A DNA stretch of 64,000 nt from Ditylenchus dipsaci (taxonomy: Eukaryota; Nematoda; Chromadorea; Rhabditida; Anguinidae). Under the pieces are notes generated by a model. The model was not told the origin of the DNA. It saw nothing but the letters and a program-made list of their open reading frames with translations, and searched no databases. Where the stretch lies: assembly GCA_004194705.1 (NCBI GenBank), contig SADC01001066.1, forward strand, positions 1-64,000, written 5' to 3'. The translations under genes were made by a program, and so were the position numbers. This document shows positions 1 through 10,404 of the stretch, in pieces; within the stretch, counting starts at the first letter, position 1; every line of letters begins with the position of its first letter.

Positions 1-272
1 GGGTGTAGGTCACGGCATCGCGAATAACGTGCTCGAGAAGTCTTCAGCACGCTGCGAGTTTCTTCGTATATAAGCCAAGAGATGCGCTTGACTCCACCTT
101 GACGGGCAGACGACGGATAGAAACCTTCGTAAACCCCCAAATGTTGTCGCGCAGAATCTAGAAGATAAACATCAGGATCATGGTGAAGAAAAATGATAAG
201 TCAAATGCCTTGCGATGACGCTTGGATCGACCTTGCCGAGTCCTTTTCCACCGTTGCCACTTCCTGGAATAA
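1..272 (-). pseudogene. Histone H4 pseudogene, cut by the window edge
   Basis: Read on the minus strand, pieces of the H4 protein appear in order: a GNGGKGLGK-like N-terminus (about 235-260), KRHRK (about 215-230), then after an intron-like gap LRDNIWGFTK (about 125-155), GGVKRISWLIYEETR (about 60-105) and VIRDAVTYT (about 5-30). H4 is the core nucleosome histone that pairs with H3. The reading frame changes at least three times, the start codon is lost, and the last part runs off the window. A splice-acceptor-like TTCTAG precedes LRDN, so the copy came from an intron-containing gene, not a processed mRNA. It lies next to an array of TTACGAA words that looks like a foldback terminus, so it may be a captured gene fragment. 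Confidence 0.8.
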
Positions 273-346
273 GCTGTTACGGAAAGTTTGTTACGAAAAT
301 TCGCTGTTACGAAATTGTCCTGTTACGAAACTTCGTACACCCTCAC
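273..346. repeat. Short tandem array of TGTTACGAAA words
   Basis: Four to five imperfect copies of CTGTTACGAAA with 5-8 nt spacers. Arrays of this kind elsewhere in the window form the inverted termini of foldback elements. The partner arm, if any, would lie left of the window. Confidence 0.6.
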
Positions 347-450
347 ACCTACTACGCCACAACGCTGATACTGCACTCACCTTATTTTCAAGCCTCACAC
401 TATAGTGTTCTCTAAACTGATTATTCCACTACAATTAATTATCTTAATTA

Positions 451-706
451 CCGTATTTCTCTATTAATTACCCCTGGGTAATTATTTTCGACCCCTGAAA
501 AATCGAAAAAAAAAAAATTATTTTAGATTTGAGATTTCTCGGTGCTTAACCAAAATCTAAAAAGTGGAATCAACTAAGTTCGTGGTGATTAAGAAAACGC
601 AAAAAACAGATTTGCAAAATAATATTTTTTTGAGCTGAGATACAGGTGTCTATCGGGGGTAATTATTAGAGAGGGGTGATTAATAGAGAAAATACGTATC
701 TGCAAA
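451..706. mobile_element. MITE, family M1 (TA|CCGTATTT ends), copy 1
   Basis: Ends CCGTATTTCTCTATTAATTA and its inverse, next to TA. The copy-specific word is GGGGTAATTA, present in both arms. The inside carries the family core: TTTTCAACCCCTGAAAAATC, a GGTGCTTAACCAAAATCT segment and AAAACGCAAAAAACAGATT. No coding potential. TA target and end sequence suggest a Tc1/mariner-class MITE (inference). Confidence 0.75.
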
Positions 707-789
707 TGAAAGTCTTTATTTCATTCATCACACCAAAGTCACAACGAGAAACTATTTCCGACGAGAAACATAATTTTCTTTATCATCAA

Positions 790-1718
790 TAAGGACCGGA
801 TTTATATGCTCTTAAAAATGAGAAATACGCGCATAAAATATACCCTAAAAACAGCGAAATTATGCCCTAAAAATCGCGAAATATGCTGAAAAATTGACAA
901 AATATGCCCTAAAAATTTACGCTTGAAAAAAGTTTACAGGCTGAATTGGGCTGTTTACAGATAAAAACAGATAAAACGATTCTAAGATTTACAAACAATA
1001 CGTACATCATCCTGAGAAATGATTAAAATTTCGGCGCTACTTTAATATGCTCCCCCCTCCCATCATTCACCTAAAACTCCTGATTAAGGAGGGCGAGAGT
1101 GGATGTTTATATCAGAGTAGCGTTAAGTTTTTATCCTTTTTCATTTTGATACTAGAAAATCAGTAATTTAACAGTTTATATAAAAATTGGCTATTAAGTG
1201 GCTTGCAAGTAAAAATGATCACTTCAAAAAAAGAATTGAGGTTTTGTCATTTTCGCCATATGAAAATCTGAAGAAGACAGAACTTATCTTTATCTTAAAC
1301 GATCACTTTAAAGTGTTAAGTTAAAGCTGTACGCGCACAAACTTTGTACTTTGTCAAATATTGTAAAGATGTGTTTTTCAGCGAGGATGACTGTTTTACT
1401 AAAAAAGAGTTTGACCAAAAATAAATTTTTGCTTATGGGTATCAAGGTGATTCAGCTAAAAAGACTACGTTAAAATAAGAGAATAACAAAAATTTAGTAT
1501 AGATGTCTGATATTTATAATTTTTCGGCAAAAAATAGTCAAAATATGACTGAATTATGCCTCAAAAAGTCAAGAATATGCAATAAATATGCAAATATGCT
1601 CTGAAAAACGCAAATATGCTGTAAAACACCATAAAACGCTCGAAACTGAGCTAAAACGCGTTTTTAAGGTTATTTAGTCCGAAGCATGTTTACCAGAAAC
1701 ATATAAATCCGGTCCCTA
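790..1718. mobile_element. Inverted-repeat element with AGGACCGGATTTATATG ends
   Basis: The 17-nt end at about 792 returns inverted at about 1700-1717 (CATATAAATCCGGTCCCT). Just inside each end lie degenerate arrays of AAATATGCCCTAAAAA-like words (830-925 and 1545-1650). The flanks both read (T)CATCAAT, a possible target duplication. A smaller GGCGCTACT element is nested inside. No gene seen. Confidence 0.65.
1033..1133. mobile_element. Short GGCGCTACT-ended MITE
   Basis: Left end GGCGCTACTTTAATATGC followed by a C run; right end ATATCAGAGTAGCG. Same family as the elements at 30881, 58798 and 18085, with its own inner word. Confidence 0.5.
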
Positions 1719-2180
1719 TTCATCAATGACTAGCGCTCCACCTTCTCTTGCCTTCCGCTTCTTCCCTCCCTTCGCTTTCCTCCAATAGGCACATCCGTAA
1801 TTTCTTGTGGATAGAAATCCTTATCGTCAGATTACCCACATTTAAACAAAAGTTGGTGACCAAAACTCAAAAAAGGTGGCACTTTTCAGCCACGGGGTGA
1901 CATTTTTCAGCCAAAAAGGTGGCACTTTTCAGATTTATCCATATTTTTTAGTTGCAATAAAAAATAATATTTTTTGATAAACGGTTTTGATATTTTCTCT
2001 CTCTAGATTTTGGAGTCTGGAGATCGAGGTCTAATATTTTCCATTCACGTCAAAAGTGGGGGCCGATCACTTAGTTAATGGGCCAATCTCTGTCTTCGAA
2101 GAGCCAGTCTCTCAGACGGATCAATCTAGTTCCAACAGGACAAACTTGCTCACAGTGAAGTTCTCGTAGCACTAGTTTAG
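1719..2180. other. No gene seen; small GGTGGCACTTTTCAG repeat
   Basis: AT-rich sequence. Positions 1855-1942 hold three imperfect repeats around GGTGGCACTTTTCAG. No supported coding region on either strand. Confidence 0.4.
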
Positions 2181-2194
2181 AGATCAAAAAATTT

Positions 2195-3005
2195 ACAAAA
2201 GGGTAATCAATTGTAAATTATCGATTCTTTCGATTAGTTTAATGTAATCGATTGTTAATTTTGATTCTTTCATTTGCAATCGTGTAATCGATTGTAACAT
2301 CAATTCTTTCGATTAGTTTCATGCAATCGTTGTACATTTTTGATTCTTCCGTGTAATCGAAAGAATAAACCAGGAAAAAAGGTTAAAAGGGGGGGTTAAC
2401 TTCCTATACGCATCGCCTTAGTCACAGGCTCGACTACCACTGGCTATAAACCATATTTTTTCTCTTTTTATTTACAAGTTTAGTGTCAAAATGATCCTCA
2501 CACTCTTGGCTATTCCAATAAGACCATCAGCACAGGCTTTTACACCTACCAGAGCTTGTAACCAGGCTAAAATAGACCAAATTCCCGAAAATCGACGGTT
2601 TTCGGGGTTTTCTTTTCTGACTTTCTTATACAAGTTACAAGTTTCATACCCCAAAATGTAGCCAAGACACTAAGCTTTCATTTGAGATATCAAACGGAGA
2701 AAAAATTAGTATAAAGTTAGAGCTAGAATTCTAAAAACATCCACCTGTGTCCTTATAGGCGATGCGTACAGGAAGTCCCTTTAATAAACAGTTTTTTGAG
2801 TAAAAACATCTGTCTAAGACGAGCTTCTGCTTTCAACGTCGTGTGTATAACAAAATGGCTCTTTTTTACTGACTCAGCATTTCGATTATACGGAAGAATC
2901 AAAAATTACAATCGATTACATGAAACTATCGAAAGAATCAAAAGTTTACAATCGATTACATTTTTGTAAACGGCCATAATCGATTAAATCGATCGAATCG
3001 TGTAC
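2195..3005. mobile_element. Foldback element with ATCGATTGTAA word arrays
   Basis: Left arm (2195-2365) carries repeated TAATCGATTGTAA and GATTCTTTCGATTAG words; right arm (2885-3005) carries the same words inverted. A separate inverted-repeat element (2399-2776) sits in the middle. Confidence 0.6.
2399..2776. mobile_element. MITE with ACTTCCTATACGCATCGCC ends
   Basis: 19-nt left end matches the right end GGCGATGCGTACAGGAAGT inverted, with one mismatch. No coding region. It is nested in the ATCGATT foldback element. Confidence 0.6.
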
Positions 3006-3149
3006 ACGGAACATCACTGCTTACTCAGAACTGCCGCAACTCGGACCTAGGAGCCACAATCAACAGCAGGTGAAGCTTTTTCACGTTCTTTTTCGACTGG
3101 CGCTAACGAAAAGCTGTGTCAGATTCTTCCATTTTCGAAAAAACTTGTG

Positions 3150-3605
3150 AAATTTTTACAAAAATTCAAAAGGCTGGGGTTTCTGACGCGCACAAGCAAG
3201 GACTTTTGTGTTTCTCATCGTAGTCCAGATAGAGGCTTAGCAGGCTATGTCGTCATCCACCTGAGGGCAGCTGCGTCAGGCATCCACCACCATTGTCTCC
3301 CTACTAGCAGAAGCAACACCACCTGTATGGAGAGAGGTCTAATCCAATCAGGAGCAATCAACCTTCTGAATTTGCAAACGGCACTAGTTGATTGGTAGGA
3401 AAACTATGATCTTTTGTTCATTCAGTACTCCAAGATCGAAGATGGACAGAAGGCATACACCACACTTATGGATAAGCTGACTGGACAAGGGCGACCGCTT
3501 GAAGACGAGCGATATGTCACCTTCTGCGCCTTGATCAATCTTGTTCGAGTAGGGACTCAGAATTAGTCAACACTGAAGAATATGAAGAAAATCATCAACC
3601 AGCTT
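3150..3605 (+). pseudogene. Coding-like, decayed stretch of unknown identity
   Basis: Base composition is less AT-rich than the surroundings and peptide-like strings appear in different frames, for instance a segment around 3430-3560 reading KIEDGQKAYTTLMDKLTGQG and then RPLEDERYVTFCALINLVR before a stop. No single frame spans the region, and I do not recognise the family. It could be remnants of several exons of a captured or dead gene. Confidence 0.3.
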
Positions 3606-3965
3606 GAGGCCGCCCCCTCTAATTTTAACCCCCCTCTAATTTAAACCCCCAAAAGAGGTGGTTAAAAAATTTAGGCCCTCCCCTGGAGCTGCAGCTCCTG
3701 CACAACTTTACTTTTTCCCGTGAAAAAACTTTTTGCTAAAAGTACAGATAAAAAGACAAAAGAAGATAAGAAAAAATTTGTAGGTTTTTTTAGGTCTTGT
3801 AGGTCTACAAATTTGTAGGTTTTTGAGAACCATGCATGCATACCAGAGTTTATTTGTGCGGTAGGCCCCAGTATTTAAAACTATGTTCAACATCTTCGTA
3901 TTATTGGGCCTCCTGTGATTAGTGGCCCCTTTTTTATTCCCTTCCTCTTCCAATCCACCCCCAAT
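3606..3965. mobile_element. Half-copy of the large palindromic family M5
   Basis: Contains ATGCATACCAGAGTTTATTT, GTAGGCCCCAGTATT, TTCAACATCTTCGTATTATT and a run to CCCTTCCTCTTCCAATCCAC. The same strings occur in the M5 elements near 33.7, 59.2 and 62.7 kb. Only one arm is present. A CCCCTCTAATTTTAACCCC repeat lies at its left. Confidence 0.55.
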
Positions 3966-4154
3966 TTCACCTACCCAGACCCCGAAAACCCGAAAAGGGT
4001 ACCTTCTGGTCAGGTGGATCAGCTGGATCGCCTGTAAAGTAAAAAATTACAAATTTTAAAAACAACAATGCTATCATATGTGGAATCGTGTAGGAAATTG
4101 TGTTAAATGAAACCAAAACTCCGATTTCACGCACCGAAATCCCAATATTTCGGG

Positions 4155-4445
4155 TAGGTACTACCTGGCCAACTGGACCACCAAAACCAAGTTGTCGACC
4201 ACTTGGAGCAAAAATTTTTTTTCATTTTTTCGGGTTTTAAAACCCATTTTCTGAACTGATTCGGTCATGCTGAAGATGGTTTGACAGTGGTAAAATCACG
4301 TTTCATCGACAAATTTTTGAGTTATCGCTAACGATTGATTTTGATGAATCAGTCGTTAGCAATAACTTAAAAATACCCGAGAAAACGGCGTTTTACCACC
4401 GTCAAACCATCTTCAGCATGCCTGAATCAGTTCAGAAAATTGTAA
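4155..4445. mobile_element. Palindromic MITE, family M3 (CCAAGTGG / AGATGGTTTGACAG)
   Basis: Left arm: CCAAGTTGTCGACCACTTGG, a TTCGGGTTTTAAAACCC segment, then GCTGAAGATGGTTTGACAG. The right arm repeats CTGTCAAACCATCTTCAGC-like sequence inverted at about 4400. The centre is a near-perfect hairpin around GTTATCGCTAACGA. The same structure recurs near 20.8, 21.1, 45.5 and 50.1 kb. Confidence 0.75.
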
Positions 4446-5029
4446 CTATTTCATTTATCAATTTATTCACCTATCGAGCAACTAGAGTCGAATAATGCTC
4501 AATTCGACAAAAGTTCCGCTTTTTTTTAACAATTATTTTCGGCGATTTTCTTTATGAAGTTCAATGCAACGCCGGTGTTATCCAAATTTCCAAGTTTACT
4601 ATCCGGGTAAATTTTAGTACACTGCTGGCCGCGCACTATTTTTTTGAAAGCATGTTTTTAGGTTATGTGGCGCAAATTTCTTCGTCTGGTTATAGCGCGA
4701 TCCACCAAAGTTTTCTTTGTGCAGTTGCTGACGTGGATTGGAATCGACATTACGGCGGACTAAGTTACTTAGGCGTTGACAAATGATAGCAACGAGGAGT
4801 TAGAGGAAAAATTGAGTCAATTAATGACAAATATTTGCAAAGAACTCAAAAAAGATCAAAAATAAACGGAAAAAGATAAATAAAGAGATCAGTCAGTCGG
4901 ATGAAACTGAATAATCAACTTCACTGTTAAAAAATAGGAATTTACACTACTGTTGTCAAATGGTAATTTATTATAAAAAATCACAAATTTGTACAATTTA
5001 AATAGCAAAATCAGATAATTTTTCAATTT
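4446..5029. other. No gene or clear repeat seen
   Basis: AT-rich sequence with no supported exon and no inverted partner that I could find in the window. Confidence 0.4.
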
Positions 5030-5215
5030 GGACGGTGCGGAAGACGGCCGAAATTTTTTGAGACGGCTTTGAGAAGGCCCCATTTTGGATGGGGCGGAAA
5101 AGGGCCGAAAAAAAATTCAGGACGGAAGCCGAGACGGCAAAAATTTGGACGGGGCGGAAGACGGTCGAAAAAATTAGTGAGACGGAGACGGGGACGGCCG
5201 TCCTTTTTTAGAAAC
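5030..5215. repeat. GACGG-rich word array
   Basis: About ten imperfect copies of GACGGxxGAAAAAATT / GGGGCGGAAGACGG. A short relative, GGACGGCGACGGACGG, occurs at 51340-51385. It looks like one arm of a foldback element whose other arm is missing or diverged. Open frames across it are a by-product of the repeat. Confidence 0.5.
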
Positions 5216-5289
5216 TGTCCCACTATGGCGGTAAGGATGCATATGACACCAGAATTAAAAATCTTTTGAATAAAAAATCCTTTCAAGAC

Positions 5290-5372
5290 AAATTTTGAGG
5301 GGGAATTTACCGAGGGGCAATTTACCTGAGGGAGATTTACCGAGGGGCAATTTACCGCCGCCCGGCAAACAT
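5290..5372. repeat. Tandem GAGGGGCAATTTACC words
   Basis: Four copies of GAGGG(G/A)(C/A)AATTTACC followed by GCCGCC. A related array (GGAGGGTGAATTTACC followed by CACCGCC) lies at 38222-38278. Confidence 0.55.
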
Positions 5373-6053
5373 AGTAACCAGGAGTTAAACCTGTGATAAT
5401 TTAAAATATATCTTGGTCTCCCTGTGATTTTAATACCATAAATTAACAACTTCAAATTAAAAAAGTTTTTTTTTGGCTGGCAAAACCTAAATTCGGACAC
5501 GGAATTCGTGATCAGCGTGCTTTATTTACTCAAGAAACTACCTTACAATTCAAAACTTACAGTCAAATTGTGAATTCCTCGCGAGACAATAACATTTGAA
5601 TTCCCGATTTTCTTAATTCTGAGTACCTTATTTAGAATATGAAGATCCCCATGTTCCGGTTCGCTTTTTTGACCTATCTTTTATTTAGTTGACAGGAAAT
5701 GCCTGCTGAACAAACTTTTCGTGTACACATCAGCGATTTCATTTGCTGAATACCAAGCTTTTAAGACTCGAAGTTAAAAATTTGACTAAAAATCGACTTT
5801 TGCGAATTTTTTTTAGAAAGAGCAGCTCCTGTTCTTTATTACACTTAGAAGTGTCGTTATATTGGCCATATAGATGTCAAAACCTAAAACCCTTACAAAG
5901 AAACACTTCCCAAATACTATATTTAGATGTGCAAATTTTTTTTACAGCAGCGAAAAAAATATTGACCAAAATTTTGGCTTTTTCCTTGTTCCTCCAAGGT
6001 GAAACAACCTGAAAGGATACCTGGATAACCTGAAAAGATATGATTTGAACATA
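5373..6053. other. No gene seen
   Basis: AT-rich; the only long open frame (about 5740-6010, plus strand) is low-complexity and has no recognisable family or splice context. Confidence 0.4.
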
Positions 6054-6315
6054 CCGTATTTGCTGTAATAATCGGCCATGGCCGTTTATTTTTCAACCCC
6101 TAAAAAATCGAAAAAAAAATATTTCGATTTTTAGATTTTTGGGTGCTCAACCACAATCTGAAAAGTGGAACCAGGAGGGCTCATGGTAACTAAGAAAATG
6201 CATAAAACAGATTTGAAAAATATTGACTCTGGACTGAGATATAGGTCTCTGGGGTGGCCGTTTATTAGAGAGTGGCCGTTTAATAGAGAGTGGCCGATTA
6301 TTAGAGCAAATACGG
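6054..6315. mobile_element. MITE, family M1, copy 2
   Basis: TA-flanked ends CCGTATTTGCTGTAATAATC and inverse. Copy-specific word GTGGCCGTTTATTAGAG is repeated three times at the right end and matched by GGCCATGGCCGTTTATTTTT at the left. Family core present: TTTTTCAACCCCTAAAAAATC and GGGTGCTCAACCACAATCT. Confidence 0.85.
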
Positions 6316-6370
6316 TAGTTTTGTCAACTGGCGCCTACCGAGAAGAGTCAAAATTTCGGTCAAATTTTTT

Positions 6371-6464
6371 TGGCGCTACTCGGTTTTAAAACCGAGTAGC
6401 TTTTTTGGGGGGAGGGGGGGTGTGTGGAAGGGGGAAGGATATGTTAAAAACGAGTAGCGTCAAT
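6371..6464. mobile_element. Short GGCGCTACT-ended MITE with its own hairpin
   Basis: GGCGCTACTCGGTTTTAA is followed at once by its inverse, then a G-rich stretch and the right end AACGAGTAGCGTC. Flanks are A/T-rich and nearly duplicated (ATTTTTTT / AATTTTTT). Confidence 0.5.
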
Positions 6465-6522
6465 TTTTTTTTGTTAATATTTTTTGCCAAAAAGGATTAA
6501 AATGTGGTATAAAAACAAACTA

Positions 6523-7480
6523 CCGTATTTACTCTATTAAACGGGCATGCCCGTTTAATTTTCAACCCTTCCGTAGGAGGGCCCGTTTATTAGAGAGTGC
6601 CCGTTTAATAGAGAGGGCCCGTTTATTTTTCAACAAAAAATTGTTTTGAAAATTTTTTTAGAGCGAAAAAATTACATTTTTGCATCTTTGCATCTTTTAC
6701 ATCTTTGCATTAATTTTCTGCGCCTTTTTAATACAGATGACTGGTTTTTTGTGCTCTCTTTTGTCTTTTGTGCACCCACCCCGTCAACGTGTCAAGTGAT
6801 TAATTCCTTTAAATGGGTAGAGATTTGTTTAGCTAGAGGGCCGCAGTAACAATCAAACTAGAAGTGGACAAAAGTGGAATATCTCTGATCTCAGTTCACA
6901 TATCGAAAAGCAGTTTCGAAAAAAGAGACATGACAGCTCGGCTCAATATGTGTTGGTTGTGCCCCCGAAAACATATGCCTTCTTCCGCTGTTCATTTTTT
7001 GTAGCCTTTGTTTGTGTGCAGAGTAGGCCACGTACTCTAGAACAAGCCTAAATATGTCTTTTGACTACAAAGAGATAATATAAAAAAATTTGTCTGCCCT
7101 AATCCACCCTGCCCTATCCCAAGTTAAAGCATAAATTGAAAAAGACTTCGAAATTTAAACACATTATTGATGACATCACTGTTATGATGTTTATCAAAGT
7201 TGATAAAAGATGTTTATTTAAGGTGAAAATAAAATATCCTTAAGATGAAAATGAGAATTTTTCAAGAAAGCAAATATAAAAACGCAAAATATAAAAATTA
7301 CAAAACATATCTCAAATATTGAATTTGAAAAACTAACAGAAATTGTGCGAAAAATATCCCATATAGTGCAGAAAATTCGTATTTGGGGAGCCCGTTTATT
7401 AGAGAGGGCCCGTTTATTTTTCAACCCTTTCGTAGGGGGCCCGTTTATTAGAGAGTGCCCGTTTAATAGAGTAAATACGG
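6523..7480. mobile_element. MITE-like element, family M1, copy 3 (long)
   Basis: TA-flanked ends CCGTATTTACTCTATTAAAC and inverse. Copy word GCCCGTTTATTAGAGAG occurs several times near both ends, with TTTTTCAACCCTT(C/T)CGTAGG. The inner 700 bp (about 6640-7390) has no recognised gene; it replaces the usual core and may be a filler insertion or an older capture. Confidence 0.75.
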
Positions 7481-7605
7481 TAGTAAATAAGGTAGGTAGG
7501 TAAAGTAAATGAGGTATAGGGACAGTAATTAACCCCCTTTTCTAGAAAAACCTAATTTTAATTCAACTTGATTTTTAATTTTTCAGTGTAAATTGATACG
7601 GGTGG

Positions 7606-8272
7606 TTTAAAGGACCATGGTTTTTGCGCGCAGCGGTTGTCCCCCGCCAATTCAAATTTTTTTCCTAATGATTTAACTCCTGTAAGGATTTTCAGCTTGG
7701 TTTCTAACAAATCAAGGCCTAGAATTTAATTTAGGTATAGTTTGTTATACAGTCGACTCTCGATTTAAGGACACCCCCAAAAGTTCGTTCCCCAGCTGGG
7801 TCCGACACTTTTTTAGCTCGATTTTTGAAGCTTTTTTAAAATTCTGTTATGACAGTCTGGTCGCAAATATCGCAAGGATGCCGATTTTGCCGATCGTTTT
7901 TCAAAAGCCAAAAACCTTTTCTTCTAAAAAAGCAAACCCTCGATTCAAGGACAGGCTTTTTCTAAAATCCCTGTCCTTGAATCGAGGTTTTGCTTTTTTA
8001 GAAGAAAAAGTTTTTGGATTTTGAAAAACGATCGGCAAAATCGACATCCTTGCGATATTTGCGACTAGACTGTCAAACAGAATTTTAAAAAGCTTCGAAA
8101 ATCGAGCTAAAAAAGTATCGGACCCAGCTGGGGAACGAACTTTTGGGGGTGTCCTTAAATCGAGAGTCGACTGTAAACCAAGTTGAAAAATCAGTAAACA
8201 AGTCCAATGATTCGGAAAAAAATTTTGAATTGGCGGGGGAGAACTGCTCGCGCAAAAACATGGTCCTTTAAG
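7606..8272. mobile_element. MITE, family M4 (TTTAAAGGACC), with nested M2 element
   Basis: Left end TTTAAAGGACCATGG, copy word TTTTTGCGCGCAGCGGTTGT, then the family block CCCCCGCCAATTCAAA. The right end repeats these inverted (GGCGGGGGA, CTGCTCGCGCAAAAACATG, GTCCTTTAA). Inner family core TTTTCAGCTTGGTTTCTAAC and CAAGGCCTAGAATTTAA. It is split by the M2 element at 7750-8173. Confidence 0.8.
7750..8173. mobile_element. pogo/Tigger-like MITE, family M2, inserted at TA
   Basis: Ends CAGTCGACTCTCGATTTAAG and inverse, flanked by TA (7748-7749 and 8174-8175). Both arms carry GGACACCCCCAAAAGTTCG and TCGGACCCAGCTGGGGAAC-like sequence, then TTGCCGATCGTTTTTCA. The ends resemble pogo/Tigger terminal repeats (established family feature: CAGT start, TA target). 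No coding region. Confidence 0.8.
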
Positions 8273-8273
8273 G

Positions 8274-8900
8274 GATAGATTTAATGTTCTCTGTTCCCAT
8301 AATACTCTTATTCGCACTCTTTCTAATTTTTTTGTTGATACGATTTTTCTTTTATTATACTCGAGCTGCACCCGGCAGCTAATCACAGCAAAATAAACAA
8401 ACATTTTAACTTGTTTTGCTAGCTTGCTTTTAGCTCATTAAAAAAGTTTATTTTTACCAGCGCAGAGTATACATATCAACAACAATAATAAACTGGAGGC
8501 ATACAGTGGAGCATCTAATTACAAGTGATTATAACCATTATAAAGATTAAAACATTTTGTAAAATTAATATTCGAGTGCAATCAAACAGGCAGAAAAAAT
8601 CCCAAGTGAAAAAAAATGGGCACTATTAGTCCCTATCTTCTTTTTTACAATCAAGTTTTCAAACTTCGATTCTTTGGCGCAAATTTCGCAAGAAATTAAG
8701 CTGAGAGCCCCGTACGACCAAGCGCTTTAAATTTCTATAGTAATCTTCACGCCACACAGCACATGTCAAAACATAAAGAAATGCAATTTCATGCGTTTTC
8801 AAAAACCGTGATTTTGGCCTATATTTTTTCATTAATGTTTTGAGTACCTTGAGCTAAAGGTTGATTCGGGGGACCAAGATCAAATTATCTTCAGCAATCA
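8274..8900. other. No gene seen
   Basis: AT-rich spacer without supported exons or clear repeats. Confidence 0.4.
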
Positions 8901-8944
8901 ATTTTTTGAAAAAATTTGAACCACTGTAGGGGGCAAATCTTTTT

Positions 8945-9225
8945 TTCAGCGTAAAAATACTTCGTTTTGCCGCAAAATAATTTTTACTGTCGCAGAAACT
9001 TTTTTGTTACCTAAAATTTTCTTTTGCCGCAAATTTTTTCTTGATGTGAAACGACTTTTCTTGGCTAAGGAGAATTTGCGTTGTGACAAAAAAAAGTATT
9101 TTTAAGGCAACAGAACGTAGTACTACGGCAACAAAAAGTATTTATACGGCACGAATTTTCGCGGGAAAAATAGTATTTTTACGACAAGAAAAAGGTTTGC
9201 TCATCGTAAAAAATACAAAATATAC
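8945..9225. repeat. Foldback-like array of TTTTTACGGCAA words
   Basis: 8945-9060 holds words such as GCGTAAAAATACTTCGTTTT and TTTTGCCGCAAA; 9085-9200 holds the inverse-type words AAAAGTATTTTTAAGGCAAC and AGTATTTATACGGCA. The two halves face each other. Related words occur at 13360-13475. Confidence 0.55.
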
Positions 9226-9228
9226 TTA

Positions 9229-9479
9229 CCGTATTTCCTGTAATAAGGCGACATGCCGCCTTATTTTTCAAACCCCCGAAAATCCAAAAAATTCGAATTC
9301 AATCTCGAGATTTTCGGGTGCTCAAGCAAAATCTAAAGATGGAAATCGGTAGAGCTCTTGGGAGTTAAGAAAACGCATCAAACAGATAAGCAAAATATTT
9401 ACTTTGCTCCGAGATATAGACCCTCGAAGTTGGGGGTGCCGTCTTATTAGAGGGTGCCGCCTTATTACAGGAAATACGG
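9229..9479. mobile_element. MITE, family M1, copy 4
   Basis: TA-flanked ends CCGTATTTCCTGTAATAAGG and inverse. Copy word TGCCGCCTTATT in both arms and repeated (GGTGCCGTCTTATTAGAGGG). Core: TTTTTCAAACCCCCGAAAAT, GGGTGCTCAAGCAAAATCT, AAAACGCATCAAACAGAT. Confidence 0.85.
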
Positions 9480-9544
9480 TAACCATTATTGGAAAAAAAT
9501 GATAAAGTGCTTGGTCATCTCTTGGTTAGAGCTGAATTTTTTTT

Positions 9545-9898
9545 AATAAAAGTCCTTTTCGGAAAAATAATTTTGCCGAAAAGATGCGCGGGTCCTCGAT
9601 TTGACGGCCTCCTATTTTGAAATTAGAGGGCCGTTAAATCGAGTACCCGCGGATCTTTTCGGCAAAATTATTTTTTATAATTCATTCCCACCTAGGGTCT
9701 GACACTTTTTTTACCCTTATTTTTGAAAAAGGATCGGCAAAATCGAAATCCTAACGATATTTAGGACTAGACTAGCCAAAGACAACTCGCAAAACAACTC
9801 AAAAATCAGGGTAAAAAAGTGTCGGACCCTAGGCGGGAATGAATTTGAGGTGGAGGCCGTTATATCGAGGGTTTTTTTTTGTTTTTTTTTGACTGTAT
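9545..9898. mobile_element. Degenerate M2-like element
   Basis: Contains inverted copies of CTCGATTTGACGGCC / GGCCGTTAAATCGAG and, further right, GAGGCCGTTATATCGAGGG followed by GACTGTA, plus TCGGACCCTAGGCGGGAATG and TCGGCAAAATCG as in other M2 copies. The left CAGT end is not clear. A hairpin of TTTTCGGCAAAATTATTTTT flanks the inner part. Confidence 0.5.
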
Positions 9899-10404
9899 TA
9901 CAAAATGTAGCAACAAACATCTAAGCACTCAAAATATTCTCATTAATTAACTTGTACTGCTTTAAAAAAACAAACTTAAACAAAAATTAGCTATACCCGT
10001 AGCGGTCTAGTAATTGAAAAAAGAAGGAAATGAAAATTGGAGCAATCAGAAGCAATAAACTCAAATTACCAAACAATAAAAAAACTAAAATCTAGATAAA
10101 CGGTTGCTGCACCGCAGTTATTAAAGTGCCTTAAGGTGCGGGACAAGAAAAGGTATAAAATTAAGAATATACACAACATAGAAGTCTTCTATTGCCTATT
10201 TTTAGCTGCAACGATCAGATAATAATAACAGCGATTTAGGAGTGCACATACACACAAAGATACGACAGAAACATGTAATAAGAAAATAATAAGCGAAACA
10301 AACGATTGGAAGTATTAGAATAAAAGAGTCCAAGGAACGTCTTTTTAACTCTTATCAGAAATAAGTGATTTTGGGTTTCTAGCCAAGCCTTAGATACTTC
10401 AGTA

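Noticed and set aside
7901..8404. 167-codon minus-strand open frame in the M2/M4 nested pair
   Set aside because: It crosses the ends of two MITEs and reads their palindromic sequence; no domain.
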